Assembly: GCA_016783505.1 (NCBI GenBank) | Contig: JADHWK010000012.1 | Location: 1-58,284 of the forward strand | Length of the DNA stretch: 58,284 nucleotides | Source of the DNA: Candidatus Zhuqueibacterota bacterium | Lineage (GTDB): Bacteria > BS750m-G25 | Reading direction: 5' to 3' | Part shown: positions 1 to 8,527 of the stretch, in pieces | Layout: every line of letters begins with the position of its first letter | How positions within the stretch are numbered: position 1 is the stretch's first letter | Program-made: the position numbers and the translations under genes | The notes under the pieces: generated by a model | The model's database searches: none | The model's input: only the letters and a program-made list of their open reading frames with translations | Told to the model about the DNA's origin: nothing

Positions 1-90
1 ATTTTTATCAAATTTTTTTGTATATTTAGGCCAATTATTAACAAAAGATGCGGTGAATTAATGATGATTAATTGGATGAAGGGTTAGGAA

Positions 91-951
91 ATGGAATCGG
101 ATGTTATTATAGATACTATTCCAAGAATTCTGGAGAAGCATGATGGGAGTCGGGGGGGGCTCATCTCAATGCTTCAGGACATCCAGGCTAAGTATGGCTA
201 TCTTCCTGTAGATGCGCTAAAGATAATGGCTGAAAGGACGGGTCGTTCTCTGGTTGACATATACGGGGTGGCAACCTTCTACAAGTCCTTCAGCCTGACC
301 CCTCGGGGCAGGCACCTTGCTTCGGTCTGTCTGGGCACGGCCTGCCACGTCCGCGGCGCACCTTTCATCGCTGAGGAGTTCGAGAGACAGCTGGGCGTCA
401 GTGCCGGCGGGACAACTTCGGATAAGGAATTCACGCTGGAGACAGTGAACTGCCTGGGTGCCTGTGCGCTGGGGCCAATCGTTGTCATAGATGGCCATTA
501 TTTTTCAAACGTTAAGACCGTAAAGGTAAAGCAAATACTGAAGAAAGCCCGCGCTGGGCTCGACAAGGTCGAAGTCAAGGCGGACAAGCGAATCTTCCCC
601 GTTGAGGTCAGCTGTCCCCACTGCAACCACAGCCTGATGGACCCGAGCCATCTTGTTGATGGTTACCCATCAATCCGGGTGACGGTATCTTTCGGGCGCA
701 AGCACGGCTGGCTCAGGTTATCCTCACTGTACGGCAGCTACAATATCGAATCAGAGTACGAGATCCCTATGGATACCATAGTTCACAATTTCTGTCCCCA
801 TTGCCATGCGGAGCTTGTTCGGGCCTCAAGCTGCCCGGAGTGCGGTGCGCCGATGGTTCCGATGATCGTTCGCGGGGGGGGCATGGTGGAGATCTGCTCG
901 CGCCGCGGGTGCAAGAGTCATAGGTTGGACCTGAACGGCGTAAATTTTTAA
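91..951 (+). CDS. NuoE/HydC-like [2Fe-2S] subunit with Cys-rich C-terminal tail
   Basis: 286 aa. Residues 1-155 match the thioredoxin-like [2Fe-2S] subunit of complex I and of multimeric hydrogenases (NuoE/HydC/HoxE family). The four ligands are visible as C80, C85, C121 and C125 (motifs CLGTAC and CLGAC). The family normally ends near residue 160. Here about 125 residues follow, with paired cysteines at 175/178, 235/238, 248/251 and 269/274 that look like zinc ribbons or a further metal site. The protein should pass electrons between the flavin subunit encoded 7 bp downstream and the other Fe-S proteins. First gene of a four-gene run. Family assignment is firm; the role of the tail is unknown. 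Confidence 0.9.
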   Translation: MESDVIIDTIPRILEKHDGSRGGLISMLQDIQAKYGYLPVDALKIMAERTGRSLVDIYGVATFYKSFSLTPRGRHLASVCLGTACHVRGAPFIAEEFERQLGVSAGGTTSDKEFTLETVNCLGACALGPIVVIDGHYFSNVKTVKVKQILKKARAGLDKVEVKADKRIFPVEVSCPHCNHSLMDPSHLVDGYPSIRVTVSFGRKHGWLRLSSLYGSYNIESEYEIPMDTIVHNFCPHCHAELVRASSCPECGAPMVPMIVRGGGMVEICSRRGCKSHRLDLNGVNF

Positions 952-958
952 CTGAACA

Positions 959-2809
959 ATGAAAAGACTAAAATCTATAGATGATTTCAAGGCACTTCAG
1001 GGGCTAATAATTGCTGACCGGGACCCCAGTATTTCCACCATCGTTATTCCGGCGGGGACCTGCGGGCAGGCGAGCGGTGCCAATGATCTCATGCGCATAA
1101 CGAAGCGTGAGCTTCTGGCCAAGGGACTGACCGATAAAATTCATCTGCGCATCACCGGCTGCCATGGATTTTGTGAGATGGAACCGTCGGTACTCATCGA
1201 ACCCCAGGGAACCTTCTACCCGAAAGTAAGCATTGAGGATATGGTGCGGATCGTCGAGGCCATTGAAAAAGGGGAGGTTCTTGAAGATTTGTTCTTCGTA
1301 GACCCGGAAACCGGGGTGGCGGTGGAAAAGCAAGACGACATTCCTTTCTTCAAAAAGCAGGTTAGGACCATCCTGGCCCGCAACGAGAGAGTTGACCCGA
1401 TTCGTATTCATAATTACATTGAGAGCGGCGGTTATTCGGCCTTGGCTGGGGTGCTTACGAATGGTAAACCCAAATGGGTGGTGGAGCAGGTCAAGTCGTC
1501 CGGGCTGCGCGGCCGCGGGGGGGCTGGTTTCTCCACTGGCCTGAAGTGGGAGATGCTGGCGGGGCAATCGAATGGGCATGGCAAATTCCTCGTGTGTAAT
1601 GCAGACGAGGGCGATCCCGGTGCCTATATGGACCGCAGCGTGCTCGAGGGCAACCCGCACTCAATCATCGAGGGAATGATCATAGGTGCCTATGGGACTG
1701 GAGCGACGGAGGGGGTGGTTTACGTCCGCAACGAGTATCCGCTGGCTATCAAGCACCTGGTCATCGCCCTCGGTCAAGCGCGTGGTCTGGGGCTCCTGAG
1801 TGATGACATCCTGGGAACCGGATTTTCCTTCGACATCAAGATCGTGAGGGGGGCTGGTGCGTTTGTGTGCGGTGAGGAAACGGCGTTGATCAGGTCCATT
1901 GAAGGAAAGATGGGCGAGCCGCGCCAAAGACCCCCTTTTCCCGTGCAGAAAGGTATAGATGGTAGGCCTACGGCGATTAACAACGTGGAAACCTGGGCCA
2001 ACATTCCCATCATCATCGGGGATGGCGCCCAGCAGTTTGCGAAGATCGGAACGAAAGGGAACTCCGGCACCAAGATATTCAGCCTGGTCGGAAAGATAAA
2101 GAACACCGGCTTGGTTGAGGTGCCAATGGGCATCACCATCGGCGAGATCGTCTATGACATCGGCGGCGGTCCAGTGGACAAGGCGAAGATCAAGGCGGTG
2201 CAGACGGGGGGCCCCTCCGGCGGCTGCATCCCGGCTCAGAAGTTTGACCTGCCCATTGACTACGACAGCCTGATCGAGGCGGGATCAATCATGGGTTCCG
2301 GCGGCATGATCGTCATGGACGAGAACACCTGTATGGTTGATGTCGCCAAATACTTCATGAACTTCCTGAAGGATGAATCCTGCGGCAAGTGTCTCACCTG
2401 CCGCAAAGGCACGCAGCGGATGTACGAGATCCTCGACGACATATCAAAGGGGCAAGCGACGCTCGAACACTTAGAGCTTCTTGAAGAACTAGCGGAAGTA
2501 GTGAAGGACACCACGATGTGCGGCCTGGGGCAGACGGCGCCGAACCCCGTTCTATCCACGATACGGTACTTTCATGATGAGTACATCGAACACATCAAGA
2601 ACAAGCGGTGCCCGGCGGGCGTCTGCAAGGAACTCATCACCTACTTCATCAACGAAAACTGTACGGGCTGCATGGTCTGCCTGCGGGATTGCCCGGAGGG
2701 GGCCATAACCGGCGAGAAAAAGGAATTACACGTCATTGACCCCAGCAAGTGTATTAAGTGCGGGGTTTGCAAGAGTGTCTGCAAGTTCGATGCCGTGGAC
2801 GTTAATTAG
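959..2809 (+). CDS. NuoF/HydB-like NADH-binding FMN/Fe-S subunit
   Basis: 616 aa. Domains in order: an N-terminal thioredoxin-like [2Fe-2S] region (C35, C68, C72); the FMN/NADH-binding core (GRGGAG at about 185-190, then NADEGDPGAY); an SLBB segment; the [4Fe-4S] site of NuoF (SCGKCLTCRKG near 474 with a distal CGLGQ cysteine); and a C-terminal 2x[4Fe-4S] ferredoxin (CTGCMVC near 567 and CIKCGVC). This is the long HydB-type architecture of electron-bifurcating hydrogenases rather than plain NuoF of about 430 aa. It is expected to oxidise or reduce NAD(P)(H) in the cytoplasm. It lies 7 bp after the NuoE-like gene and 31 bp before the next Fe-S subunit. Confidence 0.92.
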   Translation: MKRLKSIDDFKALQGLIIADRDPSISTIVIPAGTCGQASGANDLMRITKRELLAKGLTDKIHLRITGCHGFCEMEPSVLIEPQGTFYPKVSIEDMVRIVEAIEKGEVLEDLFFVDPETGVAVEKQDDIPFFKKQVRTILARNERVDPIRIHNYIESGGYSALAGVLTNGKPKWVVEQVKSSGLRGRGGAGFSTGLKWEMLAGQSNGHGKFLVCNADEGDPGAYMDRSVLEGNPHSIIEGMIIGAYGTGATEGVVYVRNEYPLAIKHLVIALGQARGLGLLSDDILGTGFSFDIKIVRGAGAFVCGEETALIRSIEGKMGEPRQRPPFPVQKGIDGRPTAINNVETWANIPIIIGDGAQQFAKIGTKGNSGTKIFSLVGKIKNTGLVEVPMGITIGEIVYDIGGGPVDKAKIKAVQTGGPSGGCIPAQKFDLPIDYDSLIEAGSIMGSGGMIVMDENTCMVDVAKYFMNFLKDESCGKCLTCRKGTQRMYEILDDISKGQATLEHLELLEELAEVVKDTTMCGLGQTAPNPVLSTIRYFHDEYIEHIKNKRCPAGVCKELITYFINENCTGCMVCLRDCPEGAITGEKKELHVIDPSKCIKCGVCKSVCKFDAVDVN

Positions 2810-2840
2810 CGGTTTGGATTGGAAACAAGGTCAGGATACA

Positions 2841-3518
2841 ATGATCAATCTTACCATCAATAGCTTGAATGTTTCGGTAGAGGAAGGCACAACCCTGTTA
2901 GAAGCGGCAAGATTTCTGGGATTTCATATCCCCACCCTGTGCTACATGGATGGGCTTTCGCCCTACGGGGCCTGCCGACTGTGTGTGGTGGAGATCGGGG
3001 AGGGTCCCAAAGCCAAACTGGTCTCATCCTGCACCTATCCTGCTGAGATGGGACTAAATGTACGGACGGCATCGTCGCGTGTTCGCCGGGCCCGTAAGAT
3101 GATCCTGGAGCTCTTATTAGCCTCATGCCCGCAGTCAAAGACCATCCAGGACCTGGCTGCGGCCCACGATGTACGCCAGCAGCGCTTCAAGCAGGAATAC
3201 GAGGACTGCATCCTCTGCGGTCTGTGCGTGCGAATGTGCGAGGAGCAGATGATGGCCAAGGCCATCGGCTTTCGGGGGCGTGGGGAGAACCGAAGTATTG
3301 GCACCCCGTTCGACATCACCTCGGATGTCTGTCGGCAATGCGGCGGTTGCATGTATGTTTGTCCTGCCTGTCAGCTCAGGTGTACATATACCGAGCCGGA
3401 AAAGGCCGTCTGCGGTGGCTGTGCGAACCTGAGCCCGCCCTGCCTCCAAAAGGAACAGTTTGACGATATGATGTGCTACATGGATCCCTGTGTAGCTTGT
3501 GAGATAAAGAAAGATTGA
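2841..3518 (+). CDS. HoxU/NuoG-N-terminal-like ferredoxin subunit, no catalytic domain
   Basis: 225 aa from the ATG at 2841; an in-frame upstream start at 2736 would run back into the preceding gene. A [2Fe-2S] ferredoxin fold has ligands C34, C45, C48 and C64. Two [4Fe-4S] motifs follow: C123/126/129/133 and C164/167/170/174. The HxxxCxxC cluster usual in NuoG/HydA between these parts is absent; only SCPQSK remains near residue 95. The last 45 residues carry further cysteines (177, 181, 191, 194, 201, 212, 217, 220). No H-cluster domain follows, so this is not a hydrogenase. It probably wires the flavin subunit to the FMN protein encoded next. Confidence 0.85.
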   Translation: MINLTINSLNVSVEEGTTLLEAARFLGFHIPTLCYMDGLSPYGACRLCVVEIGEGPKAKLVSSCTYPAEMGLNVRTASSRVRRARKMILELLLASCPQSKTIQDLAAAHDVRQQRFKQEYEDCILCGLCVRMCEEQMMAKAIGFRGRGENRSIGTPFDITSDVCRQCGGCMYVCPACQLRCTYTEPEKAVCGGCANLSPPCLQKEQFDDMMCYMDPCVACEIKKD

Positions 3519-3536
3519 AGAAAGGAGTATAAAACC

Positions 3537-5120
3537 ATGTCATTCTCGAGAGTAAATACTTCAGCGGCCACCCTTACCAAAAATAGGACCGAAGGTTCGG
3601 TAACGCCAATATCGGGTATGTGTGTAACCTGTGTGGACGGTTGCATTGGCATGTGCGAGATCGGCAAGTCAGCTTACCGGGGCCACGAGGTGATCTACCC
3701 GCAGCCGTTTGGGGTTATTACCACTGCTGCCGAAAAGGTATATCCTGTTGACTATTCACATTTCAATATCATGGGTACCGCCGTGGGCGCCCATGGCGTC
3801 AAGGCTGACAGCGATAAGGCCATCTTTCCGGCCGTGAAGCTTGAGGTTGCCTTCGGGCACGATAGGGGGATCAGGTTCCGTTATCCATGGGTTATCCCCG
3901 GTATTGGCTCCACCGACATTGCCAAGAACAACTGGGAAGGGTTGGCCATAGGGTCGGCGCTGGCGGGTACCGGTCTGACCATCGGTGAGAATGTGGTCGG
4001 TATGGACCCCGAAGCTGAGATAAAGAGAGGTCGGGTGGTGGATACGGTGGATTTGAAGCGTCGGGTGAAACTCTATAAGGATTACCAGCGTGACGGTTAT
4101 GGCGCCATCATCGTGCAGGCCAACATCGAGGATACCCGTCTGGGCGTACAGGAGTATGCCATCGAAAAACTCGGTGTTGAATGCGTGGAACTAAAGTGGG
4201 GCCAGGGCGCGAAGGACATCGGTGGTGAAGTCAAGATAAAAAACCTGAAGAAGGCCCAGATGTTGTATGATCGGGGCTACATAGTGATGCCCGACCCAAC
4301 CAATCCGGATGTGATCAAGGCATTCGAGCGGGGGACGTTCAAGGAGTTTGAGCGACATTCACGTATAGGTATGGTTACTGAAGAATCTTTTGCAAAACGG
4401 GTTGAAGAGCTGCGTAAAGCCGGTGCTAAATATATCTTCCTCAAGACCGGGGCTTATCGCCCGGCTGACCTGGCTCGGGCCATCCTGTTTGCATCCAAGT
4501 ACAAACTGGATCTTCTCACCGTTGATGGTGCCGGTGGAGGAACGGGCATGAGTCCCTGGCGCATGATGAATGAGTGGGGAGTGCCGCCGGTGGAACTCCA
4601 CTCCCTACTGTATCAATATGCAAAGCGTCTTGCTGACAAAGGAGAAAACGTGCCAGCATTGGCGTTGGCTGGTGGATTCACCTTCGAGGATCAAATCTTC
4701 AAAGGTCTGGCTCTGGGTGCCCCATTTGTGAAACTCATAGGAATGGCCCGGGCTCCGATCGCAGCCGCAATGGTAGGCAAGACGATCGGGATGGCGATCA
4801 AAAACCATCAAGTTCCTGTGTATATCGAGCGCTTCGGTAATTCGAAGGATGAGATTTTTGTGACCGCAGGTTCGCTGCGCAAGGAATTGGGCGACTCAGA
4901 ATTCGAGATAATACCAACCGGTGCCATCGGTCTGTATACCTATTATGAACGGCTGGCTCAGGGTCTACGCCAGCTCATGTGCGGCAGTCGGAAGTTTACA
5001 CTGGAGCACATATCACGTGATGATATAGCGACTTTGACCAGGGAAGCAGAAGAAATCAGCGGCATCAAATACATTATGAATCTGGATCGAGAAAAGGTGG
5101 ATCAGATTCTTGAGGGATGA
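3537..5120 (+). CDS. Glutamate-synthase-type FMN-binding protein
   Basis: 527 aa, preceded by a good Shine-Dalgarno (AAGGAG). Residues from about 60 onward match the FMN-binding TIM-barrel domain of glutamate synthase (GltB central domain): VDGAGGGTGMSP is the phosphate/flavin loop, followed by LALAGGF and LGAPFVKLIGMARAP. The protein has no glutaminase domain, and the usual [3Fe-4S] cysteine trio after the barrel is missing (only LMCGSRK). Instead the N-terminus carries C29-x2-C32-x3-C36-x3-C40. With the three preceding NADH/Fe-S subunits it probably forms a soluble oxidoreductase. Its substrate cannot be named; glutamate synthesis is one option and a bifurcating role another. Confidence 0.85.
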   Translation: MSFSRVNTSAATLTKNRTEGSVTPISGMCVTCVDGCIGMCEIGKSAYRGHEVIYPQPFGVITTAAEKVYPVDYSHFNIMGTAVGAHGVKADSDKAIFPAVKLEVAFGHDRGIRFRYPWVIPGIGSTDIAKNNWEGLAIGSALAGTGLTIGENVVGMDPEAEIKRGRVVDTVDLKRRVKLYKDYQRDGYGAIIVQANIEDTRLGVQEYAIEKLGVECVELKWGQGAKDIGGEVKIKNLKKAQMLYDRGYIVMPDPTNPDVIKAFERGTFKEFERHSRIGMVTEESFAKRVEELRKAGAKYIFLKTGAYRPADLARAILFASKYKLDLLTVDGAGGGTGMSPWRMMNEWGVPPVELHSLLYQYAKRLADKGENVPALALAGGFTFEDQIFKGLALGAPFVKLIGMARAPIAAAMVGKTIGMAIKNHQVPVYIERFGNSKDEIFVTAGSLRKELGDSEFEIIPTGAIGLYTYYERLAQGLRQLMCGSRKFTLEHISRDDIATLTREAEEISGIKYIMNLDREKVDQILEG

Positions 5121-5166
5121 TTCAGGAGAGTCATCAAATGGGACCTTTTTTAAATATTTGGGTAAA

Positions 5167-5190
5167 GAGGGGTGGCACCGGCCACCCCTC
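5167..5190 (+). terminator. Perfect 10-bp stem-loop after the oxidoreductase operon
   Basis: GAGGGGTGGC, loop ACCG, GCCACCCCTC, 46 bp after the stop of the FMN gene. The stem is very strong but is followed by ACAGTTAAAA rather than a T-tract. It may be a factor-assisted terminator or an mRNA-stabilising hairpin. Confidence 0.5.
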
Positions 5191-5244
5191 ACAGTTAAAA
5201 AAAGAATGTCCCTTGTTTATTAAACTTGACATAATGGATAAAAG

Positions 5245-7032
5245 ATGTTAAATTTAAATAAAATTTTATCATTTTTTTATGCGGGGCGGCGATTGCAGAC
5301 CATTTCCAGAAATTATACTCAAATTTACCGAAGGCTGAGATTAACCCTCTTTTTCCTTCTGATGGCGGTATTCATTTTTGCGCTGGTGTTTATGACCTTT
5401 CTTGTCCTGAACAACTCTCAGAATATAATGACCGAGAAGGTAAAAGAAAACCTCTCCGGCATAGCCCTGAATAAGGCCATAGCCATTGAAAATTGGCTGG
5501 CTGAGAGGATATCGGACGCCAAGGTGCTGACGGGGATGGTTGATGTTCGCAAGATAGTTAAGAACTTGATTGATACCCGCATCAGTGAGTATTCCAAGCG
5601 TAACCAAGGTGCGATCATTCGGGATTTGTTTACCCTGATGATTGAAAAATATGGGTGTTATGAAGAGATCTTTATCCTGGGGTCGGGTGGAGAACTGCTG
5701 GTCAGCTCTGGGGACGGAAATGGTCCTCGGGACTACCGGAAATTGTGGAATGATACCCCGAAGACCGGGGTTGAGATTACGGACATTTATCGGTCAGACA
5801 TTTATGATAAACCGATGATGCGGGTTTCTGCCCCCATCTATGATCTCGATGGATTCCTGATTGGGCTTTTGTTCGCGATGGTAAAAACGGACGGGATTAA
5901 GGACATCGTTAGCCAAATTGATCTGGGCGAAACGGGGGAAGCTTATCTTATAAATCAAGAGGGTATCTTCTTAACTGATTCCAAATTTGAACCGGGTTAT
6001 ATTCTATCAAAGAGGATTCATCCAGACGGAGTAGAGGGTTATCTAGGGGGAAAAGAATGGGTTGAAACCTATCAAGATTATCGCCAACGTGAGGTTTTAG
6101 GGGCTCACAGAAAAATCCCTGGGTTAAATTGGTTTCTGATCGCAGAACAGGATGCCCAGGAAGCCTTCAGAGAGGTCCACAGCCTTAGAATGAAAATCTA
6201 TCTGATCAGCATAGTGATTGTTATCCTGACGATTATTACCTCGGGTGAATTAGCCCGTAGGGTTTTCCGTCGTTTGAAGTCCGCTGACAGGGAGCTTGAA
6301 AACAAAAACGAAGAAGTTTTACGCTCTGGAAAGCTGGCCGCTGTGGGCGAAATGGCCGCGGGGATAGCCCATGAGGTAAATAACCCCCTGACTACCATTA
6401 AAACGCTAATTCAGTCTATCCTTGCCGATGCTAATGTTGATGATTTGATCCACAAAGATTTGGGAATTATTCAGAATGAGATTGACCGGATTAACCGCTT
6501 AATGTTAAGGTTTCTCCAATTTGCCCATCCCAATCCCCCGGAATTTGAAACCACTGAGATCAATCAGATTATCAGCCGCATCGTGTTATTACTCGAACAT
6601 CAGATGACCAAAGGGGGAATCCATTTTAAAGCGGCTTACGATAGATCCATTCCCAAATTAATGGTGGACCCTCACTTGTTTGGCCAGGCCTTTATGAATC
6701 TCCTGCTGAATGCCATACAAGCTACTCCGCGTGAAGGGGAAATCGAGGTGGCCACCGGGATAAATGGACAATACAAATTCGGGTCCACCAAGACCATAAA
6801 AGTAACCATTAAAGACACCGGTTGTGGAATACCCGATGGAATAAAGGATAGAGTCTTCGAGCCTTTTTTTACGACCAAACCTTCCGGAACAGGGTTGGGG
6901 CTTTCTATCTCTAAGAGTATTATTGAAAAACATGGAGGTAGTGTCGCCTTCGGTAGAAACGAGCGGGGGGGAACGATTTTTATCATTGAAATGCCCGTAG
7001 AGGAATTCGATGGAAAAGATTCTGATCGTTGA
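5245..7032 (+). CDS. Membrane sensor histidine kinase with extracytoplasmic Cache-like domain
   Basis: 595 aa. A first membrane segment at about 33-56 and a second at about 315-335 bracket a periplasmic domain of about 260 residues with double-Cache character (GETGEAYLINQEGIF near its end). The cytoplasmic part contains a HisKA dimerisation helix with the phospho-acceptor His in GIAHEVNNPL, an N-box NLLLNAIQA, a G1 box DTGCGIP, an F-box FEPFFTTK and a G2 box GTGLGLS. The gene overlaps the response regulator by 23 bp, so they form one two-component system. The start at 5245 has no strong Shine-Dalgarno. The signal sensed is unknown; Cache domains usually bind small molecules. Confidence 0.93.
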   Translation: MLNLNKILSFFYAGRRLQTISRNYTQIYRRLRLTLFFLLMAVFIFALVFMTFLVLNNSQNIMTEKVKENLSGIALNKAIAIENWLAERISDAKVLTGMVDVRKIVKNLIDTRISEYSKRNQGAIIRDLFTLMIEKYGCYEEIFILGSGGELLVSSGDGNGPRDYRKLWNDTPKTGVEITDIYRSDIYDKPMMRVSAPIYDLDGFLIGLLFAMVKTDGIKDIVSQIDLGETGEAYLINQEGIFLTDSKFEPGYILSKRIHPDGVEGYLGGKEWVETYQDYRQREVLGAHRKIPGLNWFLIAEQDAQEAFREVHSLRMKIYLISIVIVILTIITSGELARRVFRRLKSADRELENKNEEVLRSGKLAAVGEMAAGIAHEVNNPLTTIKTLIQSILADANVDDLIHKDLGIIQNEIDRINRLMLRFLQFAHPNPPEFETTEINQIISRIVLLLEHQMTKGGIHFKAAYDRSIPKLMVDPHLFGQAFMNLLLNAIQATPREGEIEVATGINGQYKFGSTKTIKVTIKDTGCGIPDGIKDRVFEPFFTTKPSGTGLGLSISKSIIEKHGGSVAFGRNERGGTIFIIEMPVEEFDGKDSDR

Positions 7033-8434
7033 TGATGACGAGAATATCCGCTATTCCTTCAGGCGGATGTTGAAAGATAAAGATTACCGGATTCTGGAGG
7101 TATCCACAGGGGAGGAGGCTATTAGGATAATATCAGAGGAATCTATAGATTTGGTCATCATGGATGTTCGACTCCCAGGAATGAGCGGGATAGAAGCCTT
7201 AAGACAAATTAAGGAAGGCCGTTCAAAATTACTTATTATCGTAATCACGGCCTATGGAACTACTGATCTGGCTATTGAAGCCATGAAGCGGGGGGCTTTT
7301 GATTATCTTCTGAAGCCCTTCGACATTGAAGAGATGAAGGATCTTATTGAGAAGGGATTGAGGATAAACCGGTTAATGAGGGACAGGGTCACCTTTCCGC
7401 TGGATGGTCAAAAAAAGGCAACCGGGGAGATGCCCATTATCGGGAAGAGTCGGAAGATGCAGGAGGTGTTCAAGACCATCGGACAGGTGGCGCAAAGCGA
7501 TGTGACCGTGTTGATTGAAGGGGAAAGCGGGACTGGAAAGGAATTAATAGCCCGGGCTATTTATCATCACAGCAACCTCGCCGATGGTCCGTTCTTGGCG
7601 GTTAATTGTGCAGCCATTCCGGAAACCCTGTTAGAGAGCGAACTCTTCGGCTACGAAAAGGGGGCCTTCACCGGGGCCACTTCTCTGAGGATTGGGAAAT
7701 TTGAACAGTGCCACCGGGGGACTATTTTCTTGGATGAAATAGGGGATATGAGCCCTTTGACCCAGACCAAAGTCCTGCGGGTACTTCAAGAACGTAAATT
7801 CGAACGGGTGGGTGGAAATAAAACGATTGAAGTGGATGTTAGGGTTATCGCAGCTACAAATCAAAATCTGTTGAAGGCTATCAAGGAAGGCAGATTTCGA
7901 GAGGATCTGTATTATCGGTTGAACACAGTGAACATCAAGCTCCCTTCCTTACGGGAGAGAAAAGAGGACATTTCAGAACTGGCCCAATTCTTCCTGGGAA
8001 AATACAATCAAGAATTTTGTCGAAACGTATATAGTATTTCAAAAGCGGCGTTAAGAAGGTTAAAAGCCTATTCCTGGCCGGGAAATGTGCGTGAATTGGA
8101 AAATGTCATTAAACGCTCGGTGTTGATGGCCAAGGGCGATACCCTCCTCCCCGACGATATAATGCTGGAGGAAGGGGATGTACCGTTGGTCGAAGAGACC
8201 CAGATTTCATCCCCAAAAGAGACTTTAGAATCACTAATTAAGAAATTTACTTATCTAGGGGATAAAGGTTCAAGGGGCCCTCTACTCCCTACCATAGAAA
8301 GACTTCTTATCATCCATGCTTTACGAGAGACCAACGGGAATCAGGTCAGGGCGGCAAAGCTACTGGGGATCAATCGGCATACCCTGAAGTATCGCATAAA
8401 AAAATACGGTATCAAAATGGATTTTAATATCTGA
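7010..8434 (+). CDS. NtrC-family sigma-54-dependent response regulator
   Basis: 474 aa. It has a receiver domain (residues 1-120, acceptor Asp in VIMDVRLPG), an AAA+ domain (Walker A GESGTGKE, sigma-54 contact loop GAFTGA, Walker B IFLDEIGD) and a Fis-type helix-turn-helix at the end (QVRAAKLLGINRHTLKYRI). All elements needed to activate sigma-54 RNA polymerase are intact. The start codon lies inside the kinase gene, implying coupled translation. Targets are not evident: I found no convincing -24/-12 promoter nearby. The preceding oxidoreductase operon is one candidate by position only. Confidence 0.95.
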   Translation: MEKILIVDDDENIRYSFRRMLKDKDYRILEVSTGEEAIRIISEESIDLVIMDVRLPGMSGIEALRQIKEGRSKLLIIVITAYGTTDLAIEAMKRGAFDYLLKPFDIEEMKDLIEKGLRINRLMRDRVTFPLDGQKKATGEMPIIGKSRKMQEVFKTIGQVAQSDVTVLIEGESGTGKELIARAIYHHSNLADGPFLAVNCAAIPETLLESELFGYEKGAFTGATSLRIGKFEQCHRGTIFLDEIGDMSPLTQTKVLRVLQERKFERVGGNKTIEVDVRVIAATNQNLLKAIKEGRFREDLYYRLNTVNIKLPSLRERKEDISELAQFFLGKYNQEFCRNVYSISKAALRRLKAYSWPGNVRELENVIKRSVLMAKGDTLLPDDIMLEEGDVPLVEETQISSPKETLESLIKKFTYLGDKGSRGPLLPTIERLLIIHALRETNGNQVRAAKLLGINRHTLKYRIKKYGIKMDFNI

Positions 8435-8527
8435 CCCCTTTTTCACCCCGAAAACTTCTCCTACCAATTGCCCACCTTTTAACCACCCCTGGATTTCCTT
8501 AATTACTAAGATGCAGCTTGGTACCAT

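Noticed and set aside
1004-1660. 218-codon minus-strand ORF inside the NuoF-like gene
   Set aside because: It lies antisense to well-conserved FMN/Fe-S motifs and has no recognisable protein features.
91-3518. Complex I (nuo) operon or [FeFe]-hydrogenase
   Set aside because: No membrane subunits or NuoBCD are present, and the third gene ends before any H-cluster domain.
5173-5178. TGGCAC resembling a sigma-54 -24 element before the histidine kinase gene
   Set aside because: It is part of the perfect 10-bp stem-loop, and the -12 position reads ACCCC rather than TTGC.
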